Positions 1 through 10,648 of a DNA stretch of 64,000 nucleotides are shown here, one piece after another. Below the pieces are notes generated by a model. The model was not told where the DNA came from. It was given only the letters and a program-made list of their open reading frames with translations, and did no database searches. Within the stretch, counting starts at the first letter, position 1. Each line of letters opens with the position of its first letter. Origin of the DNA: Psococerastis gibbosa (lineage: Eukaryota > Arthropoda > Insecta > Psocodea > Psocidae). Location: assembly GCA_963971405.1 (NCBI GenBank), contig OZ020492.1, positions 22,164,204 to 22,228,203 on the forward strand. The letters run 5' to 3'. The position numbers and the translations under genes are program-made.

Positions 1-257
1 GACAGTTTACTTGGGAGAGAAGTGTAATTACTACGTCAACGCCTGGAGCACATTAATTCCGAATTATGTCAGTATTGCCAAACCCGAAGTAATCAAACTT
101 AACAATGGATCAGTGACAAAACGCAATGTTATGGAAACAAATTAAACTAGATATGTGACACTACATTCATAAAATTCGCTATATTTTCCTCGACATTTTT
201 GTATAAATAACTAAATTTTGTATTTTTTTGAAATGTGCCACTTTTCTCGTGCATGAG
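1..257. other. No gene seen
   Basis: AT-rich sequence. I see no convincing reading frame, RNA gene or repeat boundary here before the foldback element that follows. Confidence 0.6.
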
Positions 258-649
258 AGACGTGTGCTAGGACACATGGCAGAAGTGAAACTTAAACGTG
301 GAAAAACGAATCACAACGGACAAGTGGAAAAACGAATAGCAACAGACTAGTGGAAAACCGAATCGCAACGGATAAGTGGAAAAACGAATAGCTACAAAAA
401 TTTTACTTGAAGTTTTACGGGAAGGTTTTCACATTTGACCAGTATATTAACAATCTGCCCGTCAAACTTCAAGTAAAAATGTTGTTGCTATTCGTTTTTC
501 CACTTGTCTGTTGCTATTCGTTTTTTCACTTGGCCGTTGCGATTCGTTTTTCCACTTGTCTGTTGCTATTCGTTTTTCCACTTGTCCGTTGTGATTCGTT
601 TTTCCACGTTGAAGTTTCACTTCTACCATGTGTCCTAGCACACATGTCT
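258..649. repeat. Foldback element with tandem subrepeats in both arms
   Basis: The two halves are inverted copies of each other: the left end at 258 and the right end at 649 share an inverted stretch containing GTGCTAGGACACATGG. Each arm also contains a tandem array of about 27 bp built on GTGGAAAAACGAAT followed by GCAAC(G/A)GAC, four units on the left and five on the right in opposite orientation. The centre (about 415-475) is a further short inverted repeat around ACTTGAAGTTTTACGGG. The only long open frame here is an incidental 99-codon one reading through the repeats, so I do not call a gene. This is foldback-type structure; a transposase family cannot be assigned. Confidence 0.8.
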
Positions 650-684
650 TTTATTTATTATTTACTGCTTTCCTATTTATACGT

Positions 685-1590
685 TAGTATAAGGAAAGCT
701 TTGTGATGGTCGAAATTTTCGATACCGAGATTTCAATGTTTTGAGGTCCCAAGAACAACAAAAAATGGGTTTCACGAAATGAATGTCGGTTTCTCTGTCT
801 GCCTGTTCGTCGATTTGTGGGCAAACTACTCGGTGGATTTGGATGAAATTTGGCATGCAGGTTTAAAAAAAAACATGAAACGGGACTATTTTTATATTGG
901 ACTAACTCGATTTTGGGGGGTTTTACCTCCAAAAACTCTAAAATGTTTAAAAAATTATTTATCAAAAACGGCTCCAACGATTTTTTTTTTAAATTCCCTT
1001 ATATTTTCTGCAAATCGATTATTTCGGTCAAACTACTATATGAAACCAAACAGAACTGAACTATTAACTGAAACGCGACCTATTGGTATTGTTTACATGG
1101 ATAACGGCACAGCCAGAAAATAATTTTTTCACTAGTAGCATGTTGTTTTTTTAAAGTTTTTATTTAGCCCAACATAGACAATGACATCTGCATCTCCATT
1201 TGCATCTTCTCCTCGAGTTGAGCAAATCTCAAATCGCAGATAAGGTGTAACTGTGCTAGTGGGTTTCCCTCTGTAGATGGCAGTTCTTGCCGAAAGTGCT
1301 CAGGGTTTTATACTAACACAAGTGGGTTTCTTAGACAAAGTTAATTTCTTAACGATTATTTGGGTTTTACTAATTCGGGTTGTTATAACAAGTTTTTCTA
1401 AAACTCTAAGTTTTTGTTATTTTTTGTTTATTAAAATGAAATACCACGAAGTCACGAGTAATCTAATTATTTATGCATCTCCTGGTTCATCGGGCCACAA
1501 AACGTGCAATTCTGTTGAAATTGATAGTTTCGACTAGGTACCACAAAGCTTTCCTTATACTAAAATAGCATATGAATAGGAAAGCTAAAA
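685..1590 (+). repeat. Dispersed repeat family A, copy 1
   Basis: Starts at TAAGGAAAGCTTTGTG and matches copy 2 (2128-2960) through the stretch that includes GGGCAAACTACTCGG, to about 1060. An inverted version of the same terminal motif lies at 1541-1590 (CACAAAGCTTTCCTTATACT), so this copy seems to carry both ends. The termini are themselves small palindromes of GCTTTCCTAT and ATAAGGAAAGC. Short frames inside do not match any protein I recognise. Confidence 0.65.
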
Positions 1591-2127
1591 ATGGTTAAAG
1601 AGCTGCCTGTACGGTCGCAAAGACGGCAAATAATCTACTGCATAAGTGTAAAATTCAAGATGCTTGTGTCAAGGGGCCCCCTTATGCCTGGCAAATGACA
1701 TGCCGTTGGCTTTCTAGTGCTCAACTCATTAAAACATGTGCTCTGTATGCTCGAGCAGTCGAGCACCGTGCCCAAAACAGCCTCAAAGGTTGATATCAAC
1801 ACGCAACAAAGGAAAAGCACCTATTGCCAAAAGATTGATAAGCGTTTGTCTGATAAAGCGAAAAAAAGGGGTTGATTTTTTAATCTTACCCTTCCTCCTA
1901 CGTCTACGGCGCGCCTTTTTCGCCTCCATATTAGCCGAATGTTTAAGTGAGACTGGGTAAATGCCGGCATTGGCACGTAAACCGCTAATTATAAAATAGT
2001 TGTTATCACAGCCATGTACTCTCGCACTTATCTAACTCGGACTTTGTTTATTTTTAGTTCAGTCAAGTTAAGTCCACCAAACCCGAGCAGTGGCGTCTCG
2101 TCTCATCAGACATTTATTGCTTTCAAA
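1591..2127. other. No gene seen
   Basis: No supported gene or element. Short frames on both strands are small and lack recognisable motifs. Confidence 0.55.
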
Positions 2128-2960
2128 TTAATACGTAGTATAAGGAAAGCTTTGTGATGGTCGAAATTTTCGATTCCAAGATTTCAACGGATTTACACTT
2201 TTTGAGGTCCCAGGAACCCAAAAAGTGGTTTTTACAAAATGCCTGTATGTCGTTCTGTCTGTGCGTCGATTTCCGGGCAAACTACTCGGTCGATGTGAAA
2301 TTCGGCATGTAGGTTCACAAAAATCATGCCTCGGGACAATTTTTTTATTTTGGGCTAAATCAATATGGGGGTTTTATTCTCAAAAAACTAAAAAAAAAAA
2401 AATGTTTAAAAAAATTCTTTCTCAAAAACGGCTCCAATGATTTCTTTTAAATTCACATATATTGTAGTCGTTATTAATGTTGACAAAATAAGGGGGATCG
2501 CTTACCCCTTGATAGTTTGCTTCTGGGGGTAAAAAATAAAATAACTAACTTTTATTGAAAAATTTCTAAAAAATAATTATTCTGCAAAACCTTTCTATCG
2601 GTGATTTCTACCTTCTGACATGTTTTAGGAGTTAAATTGAGTAACGAAACCGGAAAGGTTGCTTTCCCAAAAAACTATTTGGTTTTGTGCAAAAAAAAAA
2701 ATGAAAAAATTATGTAAATTCACGCTCAACTGCATTGCGTGCCCTGCCATTATTACTGAGTGGTAATGTGTTGGTCTGACCTATCTGGAATTTACCTCAC
2801 TTCCACCAGTGAAGTCAGATGGACACCCCCCCCCCCCCCCCCCCCCCGAGATATCCGAAATTTAACCATTGGAAAATTATTTACCATGAAATTACTCCTT
2901 TTCTCTATCTACTAATTGATAAATTGGAAGGCATGTTCTAGTAAACTCGGACCGGTTCTT
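2128..2960 (+). repeat. Dispersed repeat family A, copy 2 (longest uninterrupted)
   Basis: Runs from the palindromic terminus at about 2128 to CTCGGACCGGTTCTTTT at about 2960. It contains the blocks shared by other copies: the AAGGAAAGCTTTGTGATGG start, GCTTACCCCTTG near 2500, the CCTTTCTATCG block near 2590 and a run of about 22 C residues at 2826-2847. Other copies are at 685, 14675, 51320, 51988, 55955, 56848 and 57480. It has no coding capacity that I can see and is best treated as a non-autonomous element. Confidence 0.75.
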
Positions 2961-2964
2961 TTAC

Positions 2965-3830
2965 TTTACAGAGGCAATCCAGAATGATTTTTATTAAACC
3001 CCCTAGTTAAATGTATATCTTTCTGGACAAGGTATGTAGATGATAATTATCTTCTGCATTCTGCAAGATATTTCGTAAACAAACCCATAGCGATAGGCCT
3101 AATATAATCCCTGTTGATTCTTCTCACCCATTCCAGCACAAACACGCAGCCTTCCATTGTATGATTTTTCGACTCCTTAACATCCCTATGAATGCAACCA
3201 GCTATAATAATGAATTAAATACAATAAAACGGATTGCCCGAAATAACAATATCCATCTCAATCTAATAGACAGAATCCTACGACATCACCAAATCAAGAA
3301 CAACCTCAAACTAATTTACCCCCCAGAGAGCATAAGTCCGGATACCAATATGTCATATTTCAGGATATAATACATAGAAAAAATCACAGAAAAAATAAGT
3401 AACCTCATTTCTTCTACAACAGACAAAACACCAACCCCGTACAACCGCAACAATTTAGCCAATAAACTCATGAACTGCAAACCCAAACGAGAAAAGGAAA
3501 AGGCAATGGAGTTTATTTTCAAAATTGTAACGATTGTAACGCAATTTGCATAGGCCAAACAGGCAGAAGCTTTAAAACTAGGGTCAAAGAACATATAACA
3601 GGTATAGGAGACACCAACACCAACAGCACATTCGCGAAACACCGTAACTCAGAAAGTCACACATTCAATCCTCACAATTGGACAGCCCTATACAAAATAA
3701 CGAAAAGTTACACTTTAATTTTTTTTTGAAATTGTTGAAATCAAAAGAGCTTTACACAATAGGGAAAAATTAACAAACGACATAACATTCACACAATCAT
3801 CCCCTCTAATAGATCTAGCTGGTAGGTTTG
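2965..3830 (+). pseudogene. Penelope-like element relic (RT remnant plus GIY-YIG endonuclease)
   Basis: Penelope-like elements encode a reverse transcriptase followed by a GIY-YIG endonuclease. Here about 3010-3160 retains part of the RT catalytic block (FW.RYVDD), 3161-3370 aligns with the second copy at 13858-14668 (MIFRLLNIPMN), and about 3505-3720 encodes the endonuclease region with the motif CIGQTGRSFKTRVKEH and a downstream FAKH. The RT is internally deleted relative to the second copy and stop codons and frame changes separate the blocks, so this is dead. The 5' part is missing; family A copy 2 abuts it. Assignment to the superfamily is firm; clade is not determined. Confidence 0.8.
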
Positions 3831-4017
3831 GAATAGGTAACCAGCACGCTGGCTCCATCTGAACAGGTAGATAAATCTAGTAACGGCATATTAAGTCACC
3901 TTCCAATAATACAATAAAATTGTTCAGTAGTATGGTTTGCCACAAGCAATATATTTGGCCTCAGTTCAACTCCGTGCAACTGCCCGCAGCAGGCTGTCAT
4001 TGGGGCATACATCTAGC

Positions 4018-4211
4018 CTACATAGAACAGATGGCACATTCACTCGGGCCAAAGACAAGTGTTGGTAAGTTTGTGTCATGCCAAGATTTTACTTTTACCA
4101 TTGCTTTTGTAGCTTTACCGTATGTCTCGTCCCATGTTTGTCCCGTAAAGTATATTGTTGTGTCATCTGCAAAACCCACCACGACACCATCAACAACGGC
4201 CAAAGATCTAG
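4018..4211 (-). pseudogene. Old LINE reverse transcriptase fragment, downstream half
   Basis: The - strand reads GFADDTTIYF, the catalytic YADD/FADD box of a non-LTR reverse transcriptase, followed by a typical WH..NL region. The upstream half of the same RT is found 4.6 kb to the right at 8835-9330, ending just before this block. The + strand LINE at 4216-8833 sits exactly between them, so that insertion split this older copy. The remainder downstream (towards 3890) loses the frame. Confidence 0.75.
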
Positions 4212-4611
4212 ACTAGACGTGTTACCTATTAGCTCCCGATTTTATTTTATTTTTAGCAGTAAAAGTTAAAGTTTCTGTTCGAAATTTCTCCAAAGTGTTC
4301 CGTGTAGTTTCCTTTACCGATATACGGTGTGATTTTGTGATTACTAATTTGGAACTATAGTTAAAAGTAAAAAACAGTTGTGAAAATTGAGATATTTCGG
4401 TAATCAGCTGAGTTTGACAGATTCAAACAAGTCGTGCGCAGCATAAGAAGACCACTTCAATACAATTAGGACGCACTGTAAGTCGCCTTCTTCTTACACT
4501 TAGCACAGTGCAGCACATAAACTTAGACAAGTTGCTTTTCCAGCTGGTTTTGACACTTGAGCTATCCTGTACACCTGTTTCTAACACGATTCTTAGTGAT
4601 TTGTTTGCAAA

Positions 4612-5556
4612 ATGAATTGCTCAAGGTGCAAGGAACTGGTTAGGGAGGAGGACTGTCCAACCTGCGTGGCGTGTAAGGGAATATATCACTTTGATTGCTC
4701 CATCCAGGAGACAGCTTGGAAAAAGTACCGTAAACAGAGAAAAGCAGAATGGAAGTGCGCACGGTGCCGCGAAGCTTCTGGAACAACCGTTGGGGACTCT
4801 GAGAATGACGATAAAGATAGAAGAGAGAATAACGAAGAAGATTTGGAAAACGTGACTGCGGGCAAAGTGTACCAGTTATTTCAACTAATAAGAAAAGACA
4901 TGCAAAGAAACCATGACGAGACCAGTAAAAAACTAATGGATCTGGAAAAAAGCTACTCCTTCCTCTCAGATAAATATGATGAACTTCATAAGAAACTAAG
5001 CGAGATTACGAACTTGGAATCGAAGATAACAAAACTAGAAGCTGAGAAAGAGAGACACAACAACCAGATATTTCAAATGCATAGCAGGCTTCTCCATCTC
5101 GAGCAGTATAGTAGAAAACAAAATATAGAAATCAGGGAAGTGAAACATACCGCAGGAGAAAATGTAGAAAATATCGTACTTAAAGTAGCGCAACAACTAA
5201 ATGTACCCCTAACCAGCAATGGCATCGAAGCAGCCCATCGACTCAAGGCGGCCCCGGGGAAAATACCCCCTATCATCGCCCGACTGACGAGCAGAAAGAC
5301 AAGGGACCAGCTACTAAGCGCAAAAAATCAAACAATTACAAACAAGGAAATCACCGGTGCCAACAATAGAGGGAAAATATACGTCGGAGAGAACCTCTGC
5401 CCATTTTACCGCAACCTACTATGGGAAACGAAACAAAAAGCTAAGGACATGTCTTATAAGTTTGTGTGGTGGAAGGACGCAGTATTGGTCAGAAAATCAG
5501 AAAATTGCAATGTAATAAAAATTAATTGTCTAGATGATCTGGAAAAATTGAAATAA
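4612..5556 (+). CDS. LINE ORF1 protein with PHD-like finger and coiled coil
   Basis: A 314-residue protein of the nucleic-acid-binding ORF1 class found in many invertebrate CR1/Jockey-type LINEs. Residues about 3-55 form a PHD-like zinc finger: C-x2-C, C-x2-C, a YHFDC block and a final WKCARC. Residues about 95-170 are rich in Lys, Glu and Leu with heptad spacing and look like a coiled coil that would drive multimerisation. The C-terminal part contains the AHRL and RLTSRKTRD blocks and the GENLCPFYRNLLWETK region typical of this ORF1 family. The start is the first ATG in a long leader and precedes the first Cys of the finger directly. It would package element RNA with ORF2. The same architecture is seen, broken, at 42632-43440. 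Confidence 0.85.
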   Translation: MNCSRCKELVREEDCPTCVACKGIYHFDCSIQETAWKKYRKQRKAEWKCARCREASGTTVGDSENDDKDRRENNEEDLENVTAGKVYQLFQLIRKDMQRNHDETSKKLMDLEKSYSFLSDKYDELHKKLSEITNLESKITKLEAEKERHNNQIFQMHSRLLHLEQYSRKQNIEIREVKHTAGENVENIVLKVAQQLNVPLTSNGIEAAHRLKAAPGKIPPIIARLTSRKTRDQLLSAKNQTITNKEITGANNRGKIYVGENLCPFYRNLLWETKQKAKDMSYKFVWWKDAVLVRKSENCNVIKINCLDDLEKLK

Positions 5557-5597
5557 ATAAATGAATAAACACCTTTAACCTTGAACTATATCATAAA

Positions 5598-8501
5598 ATG
5601 ATGCATGATGAGGACGATGAGATATTAAATATAAACCAAATAAACTCAATAGTCATTGAAAATTGTCGCCAACTATCCCGAAATATAATAAAAAATGGAA
5701 ATCTGTACATACTCCATATGAACATACGATCCATTAGTCACAATTTGGATGAATTTCTTATTTTTCTGCAGAGCCTACCTGTCGTGATTGATATAATTGT
5801 GTTAACTGAAGCTTTTATAAATGAAATTAGCCCTGCCTTCAGCCTAGATGGGTATGACTTCTTCGCTAAGGGTGGTTCTCTAACACGCAATGAGGGGGTC
5901 GTAATATTTTGTAAATCCACCCACAAAGCCTCAGTAGTTGATATTAAAATAACAGAATGCACTTCACTATTACTTGAATTGAAACCCCAAAAGGGGGCGA
6001 AGTCCCTGTCAGTTCTGGGCATCTACAGAACACCCTCTATTAAAAATACAGAAAATTTTATTAATGATCTTGACATGTGCTTACATATGCGCAAAAATCA
6101 ATTAGGACTAGGCCCTATTTTAGCAGGAGACATAAACATCGACGTGTTAGACAAAGAGGGGGATGAATATCAAAATATGCTTAGCGGCCATGGCTACGTC
6201 CAGTGTATAAATAACTACACCAGAGTTACCGATGTAAGTCAATCATGCATTGACCATATTTATATCCCTGAAAACTATTCCACCACCGACATACAATCCT
6301 TTGTTATTCAAACATCAATAACTGACCACTATACTCAACTGTTATCCCTACCCATGCCTTCCCACTATTCAAAAATTGAAAATAAGTTAGGGTGCAAGTT
6401 AAAAATAAATAAAATTGATTATAATGCCTTAAATCGGTCCTTAGAACAGGAAACATGGGATAGTGTATATTTAAATAACGACGGCAATGCAACATACAAC
6501 AATTTCTTACATATCTTCAAGAAACAAATACAAAATAATACTAAGCAGTTCGAAGTTAGGCCCAACAACAAAACAAAAAAGTTGAAACCATGGATAACAA
6601 CTGAAATCGTTGAAGCAATACGACATCGTGATAAATTGCATAAAAATAGTAAGAAACGACCCCATGACCTCATATTAAAATCTCATGCTAAATCATTCTC
6701 GGCCCAAGTTAAAACGCAAATTAAAATAATAAAGTCCACATATTACCAAAACAAATTACACGATGCAGGACATAATTTGAGAAAAAAATGGGAAATAGTA
6801 AATGAAATAACTGGAGGTACGAAGAAACAAAACATTAAAGAAACTAACATCTCTTCCAAAGCATTTAACGAATACTTTTTAAAAGTAGGCGCGAACCTTG
6901 CCCGTGAAATACCCCATGACCCAGCAAGTCTGAACATTCGCCTAGCAGAAATCCCATCTAATCCATATACACTGTTCCTAACCCCTACAACCCCACAAGA
7001 AATAAGTACAATAATATCGAATTTAAAAAATTATTCTGCCCCCGGTCATGACAATATTACAAACTATACCCTTAAGTCCGTCAAACCCCATATAGCGGAA
7101 CCGTTAACTCATGCCATCAATGCATCTTTGTCGACCTGTACGTTTCCCGATAGCCTAAAGCTAGCAATAGTCACTCCAATATTCAAGGACAATAGCCCAG
7201 ATGACCCTGCAAACTATAGGCCAATATCAGTACTACCTGCTATCAGCAAAATCTATGAAAAAGTCCTATATACCAGACTAAGCGATTTTGCCGAAAAACA
7301 TAAGCTTATTTCTTCCCAGCAATTTGGATTTCAAAAAAACAAGGGAACAACGGAAGCAATATATGACCTAATAAATGAATTAAGTGATATTTCTAACAAG
7401 AAACAATACAGTCTTTGCATCCTAAATGACTTAAAAAAAGGTTTTGACACTATTTCCCACAGTATACTACTTAAAAAAATGGAGAAACTAGGGCTCAGAG
7501 GGCAAGTCCACACTTTGCTAACCAGTTACCTGACTAATCGAAAACAAAAAACAAAAACGTTACCTAGTTCTGACAAATGCATTTGTTTTAGCGATGAAGA
7601 TACCGTTACGTGTGGCATACCCCAAGGCACGGTACTTGGACCATTTTGCTTCAATTTAATCTTAAATGATTTATTAACCTTAAAACTAAGTAGCAAAATA
7701 AATGCATTTGCGGATGATACGATACTAATATGCAGAGGCTCCACAAGAGCCGAGCTATATGAGTCTGCAAACAATGATCTGAAAATTGTAAAATCATGGA
7801 TGAATGACAATTTACTTACTCTAAACTTAAAAAAAACGTATTATATAGAGTTCACTAATTCACAAACCAACATACAAACTGACAACTACCGAATTGAGGG
7901 AATCCAAAGAGTAGATAGCGCAAAATATCTTGGTTTGATAATAGACAAAAAACTAAACTGGCAGGAACAAATTAATACCCTTATATTGAAACTTAGAAAA
8001 TCTATTTACAAATTCGTCCAAGTTAGGAATATAGTTGATGAACACTTACTGAGAGCCATATACTTTGCTTTAATACAGTCACACTTACAATATGGGATTA
8101 TAGCATGGGGGGCTTCATATAAAAATGAACTTGAACGGCTAATTAAAATTCAAAAGAAAATCCTTAAAATTATGTACAAAAAGCCTAAATTATTCCCCAC
8201 TGAAGAGCTTTTTCATATTGCCAAAGTCCCAACCATCAATAAAATATTTACCAAACAATCTCTAATACAGTTATACAAAAATAAGCTTTTAGGCCTGCAT
8301 CCCGAAGTCTCCCACGAACATGGCACAAGATATAAAGAGAGAAAACCCCTACTGCACGAAAAACCAAGAACAAGTAAAACTAAAAATACAGCGCAATACA
8401 AGGCACTCTCTATCTATAATGATCTGCCCAGAAACTTGAAAGATGGTAAAAGCCTACGAGTATTTATAACCAAAGCTTCCCAGCACTTGAATCTCTTTTA
8501 A
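5598..8501 (+). CDS. LINE ORF2: endonuclease and reverse transcriptase
   Basis: A 967-residue ORF2 for target-primed reverse transcription. Residues about 35-250 are an APE-type endonuclease: HMNIRSI, LTEAFI, AGDINID and the terminal SITDHY block are present. Residues about 480-760 are the reverse transcriptase: TPIFKD and NYRPISVL, motif A as NDLKKGFDT, CGIPQGTVLGP, and the catalytic FADD at about residues 703-706. The region after 760 has the usual YLGLIID and YGIIAWG blocks. Motif A reads LND instead of the more usual LDL-type context, but the aspartate is kept. No frameshift or stop is seen. Length is normal for the class. Confidence 0.9.
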   Translation: MMHDEDDEILNINQINSIVIENCRQLSRNIIKNGNLYILHMNIRSISHNLDEFLIFLQSLPVVIDIIVLTEAFINEISPAFSLDGYDFFAKGGSLTRNEGVVIFCKSTHKASVVDIKITECTSLLLELKPQKGAKSLSVLGIYRTPSIKNTENFINDLDMCLHMRKNQLGLGPILAGDINIDVLDKEGDEYQNMLSGHGYVQCINNYTRVTDVSQSCIDHIYIPENYSTTDIQSFVIQTSITDHYTQLLSLPMPSHYSKIENKLGCKLKINKIDYNALNRSLEQETWDSVYLNNDGNATYNNFLHIFKKQIQNNTKQFEVRPNNKTKKLKPWITTEIVEAIRHRDKLHKNSKKRPHDLILKSHAKSFSAQVKTQIKIIKSTYYQNKLHDAGHNLRKKWEIVNEITGGTKKQNIKETNISSKAFNEYFLKVGANLAREIPHDPASLNIRLAEIPSNPYTLFLTPTTPQEISTIISNLKNYSAPGHDNITNYTLKSVKPHIAEPLTHAINASLSTCTFPDSLKLAIVTPIFKDNSPDDPANYRPISVLPAISKIYEKVLYTRLSDFAEKHKLISSQQFGFQKNKGTTEAIYDLINELSDISNKKQYSLCILNDLKKGFDTISHSILLKKMEKLGLRGQVHTLLTSYLTNRKQKTKTLPSSDKCICFSDEDTVTCGIPQGTVLGPFCFNLILNDLLTLKLSSKINAFADDTILICRGSTRAELYESANNDLKIVKSWMNDNLLTLNLKKTYYIEFTNSQTNIQTDNYRIEGIQRVDSAKYLGLIIDKKLNWQEQINTLILKLRKSIYKFVQVRNIVDEHLLRAIYFALIQSHLQYGIIAWGASYKNELERLIKIQKKILKIMYKKPKLFPTEELFHIAKVPTINKIFTKQSLIQLYKNKLLGLHPEVSHEHGTRYKERKPLLHEKPRTSKTKNTAQYKALSIYNDLPRNLKDGKSLRVFITKASQHLNLF

Positions 8502-8834
8502 GAATATGTAATTTTCAACTCCCCCCCCCCTCCCCTTCCAATAAGATTCCATTCATTCATTTACTTATTTCAATTCTTTTCAATATTAAACTAATCAGCA
8601 TCAAGGACAATTTTATTGAGTGCACTGTGAACTTTTAGAAAATAAGCAACTAACCTAACCTAACGTAATCTTTAATTAATTTTAATTTTTTTTTTTTAAC
8701 TAACTTTATTTTTAAGCTTGACTAACATCCCTTTAACTAGCCACGCACGGCCTTGGCCTGTGGCAATACCTATGTATCACTATGTAATGTTTATGGGACT
8801 GAATAAATATAATAATAATAATAATAATAATAAT

Positions 8835-9330
8835 CTAGGTCTAATTGTAGCAGTTGGTTTATGTAAATTAGAAAACATAATGGACCCAGAACGGTTCCCT
8901 GGGGGATTCCGCACGTTACCGTGGTAGGGTTGCTTAGTATAGTGTTCCTTTCCAGTTGTGTGAGCGTCTGTTTGAGTCGTACTTGTTGTAGTCTGTGGTG
9001 TAGGTACGAGGTCATTAGTTGGTGAGCGTATGCCCTCTTATCCCAGCCTCTTCGAGTTTGTCTAGTAATTTTTTGGCGAGACTGTATCAAATGCTTTTTT
9101 TAAGTCCAGGAAGATGCATAGGGGATGTTGTCCTTTGTCTAGGTCAGAATAGAGTAGTCCAGTAAGATTAGTTATTGCGTCCTGAGTGCTCCGTCCGTCC
9201 CTAAAACCTTACTGTCCGTCAAATAAGAAGTTTGTATTTTGGAGAAAATTCATTATTCTGTGCTTCAAAGTCTTTTCGATTATTTTCGCCAAATTTGAGA
9301 TTAACCTATACATTCCATATTTTCGTGGTT
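8835..9330 (-). pseudogene. Old LINE reverse transcriptase fragment, upstream half
   Basis: The - strand encodes, in broken frames, a fingers region, DLKKAFDTVS (motif A) and CGIPQGTVLGPLCFLIYI (motif B), ending where the (ATA)n tail of the + strand LINE begins. The next expected block, FADD, is at 4018-4211. Frameshifts and stops are present. It belongs to a different LINE copy from the one that interrupts it. Confidence 0.8.
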
Positions 9331-10640
9331 TCTAGGCATAACTAAATTGGAAAACCACTCATAAATTCAGGGCAACACAACCTTTGTTGACCAGCGTTAA
9401 CAATAATTTCTTCACAAAATATATTTTCTACAAAACCAGAAGTTGGAAATCATCATTAAAAGGTTCCCTACAAGTTTTTTAAAACAATTTTTCATGAACA
9501 TTGAGCCTTTATAATATTTTTGTCTCCTAAAGCAAACTATAAAAGGGGATGCGGTCTAGTGGGTTTAGTTAAAATTAATAAAGCCTACAATATATATCTA
9601 TTTTTATGTATATAAATGTATGTATGTATTTATGTATAGGTGTATGTACGTATGTATATCGATTTTAGGAAACACTCTAACTGCCGTAAATATTATCCAA
9701 TTTTGATGAAACTTGGCAAAAAAATTGATCGCGTTCGTTAACCAGCTGGATCCACTATTTAGTTACAAGATGGCGGCCGATTGAAACCTTCTATAATTAA
9801 TATTTCAGTTAATATTGGTCGCAGAGGAATGAATTAAAATTTGACTGAAAGCCCGTATTATTATCTACGATAATAGTAATTAACACTTTTTACGACAAAT
9901 CAACGATTTCAAGATGTCGTCCAGTCAAAGTAAAAATAATTTAAAAAGTAAAAGTTCATAGTTGTCATTGTTTGGAACACAAGTGCTTTGTGTGTTGATG
10001 TTGTGGTCGGGAGAATAATGAAGTATATTTTATCGACGTGACAACGTCTAATAAATCATTGAGCGCTGGCTGGAATACTAGGTGCATGTAAGGAAAGTGT
10101 GACGTCATGCGTGATGTTCGTGGGTGATGTTGGTGGATGATGTTGGTGGATGATGTTCACCCGTAATGCGGGTCTGTAACGCGGGTTTAAGGGCAAACCG
10201 GAGTCGCCGATATTCCATTTTCTGTTCATGCTTCAATTTCTCATTAAACATGGAACGCAGAATAATGAAAAAATGCTGAATGGAAAGAAGAATTTTTTAT
10301 CCCAATTTTGATGCATAGTATGTGGCCTTAACTAACCCCAATTCGCCACAGTTGATGAACTCCTGAGTGACCGTTATTTTTTGCGTATCAAGTTCGCTAA
10401 CTATAGCCGACCGGTATTGATGACTGCAACACGCTATGAATTAAATTGAATTGCATGGGCGGGTTTAAAGCAATTTTTTGGGCCGATGTGGAAGGCCTAT
10501 CTTAATTTAAATTATACCCATGTTTTTGTTTATTTTTCCTCTTTCATGCCGTGCTATATTTGTGGTGGTCAAGCAAGGGGTTTGGCTTTGGGGATGTGAA
10601 ATGTCAGGGGGTGCGCACGATTTTCAACTTCTCTTACGGC
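9331..10640. other. Non-coding stretch with microsatellites
   Basis: No gene supported. A TATG-rich microsatellite lies at about 9600-9660 and a short GATGTTGGTG repeat near 10115-10155. The stretch 9888-10040 matches 26450-26600 (shared GACAAATCAACGATT and TTGTGTTGATGTTGTG blocks), so it is part of a dispersed repeat. Confidence 0.6.
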
Positions 10641-10648
10641 CGCATTAT

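Larger units (their letters stand above)
4216..8833 (+). mobile_element. LINE (CR1/Jockey-like), near full length
   Basis: Two-ORF non-LTR retrotransposon: about 400 bp of 5' leader, ORF1 (4612-5556), a 41-bp gap, ORF2 (5598-8501), about 300 bp of 3' UTR and an (ATA)n tail at 8806-8833. It lies within the RT of an older LINE on the other strand. Flanks share ATCTAG with an imperfect continuation (left ATCTAGACTAGA near 4206, right ATCTAGGTCTAA near 8833), a plausible eroded target duplication. Both ORFs are open from end to end, which suggests a fairly recent insertion. Clade placement (CR1 versus Jockey group) is from general sequence character only. Confidence 0.85.

Noticed and set aside
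9600..9660. A CRISPR-like or regulatory array
   Set aside because: It is a simple TATG microsatellite in a eukaryotic context.
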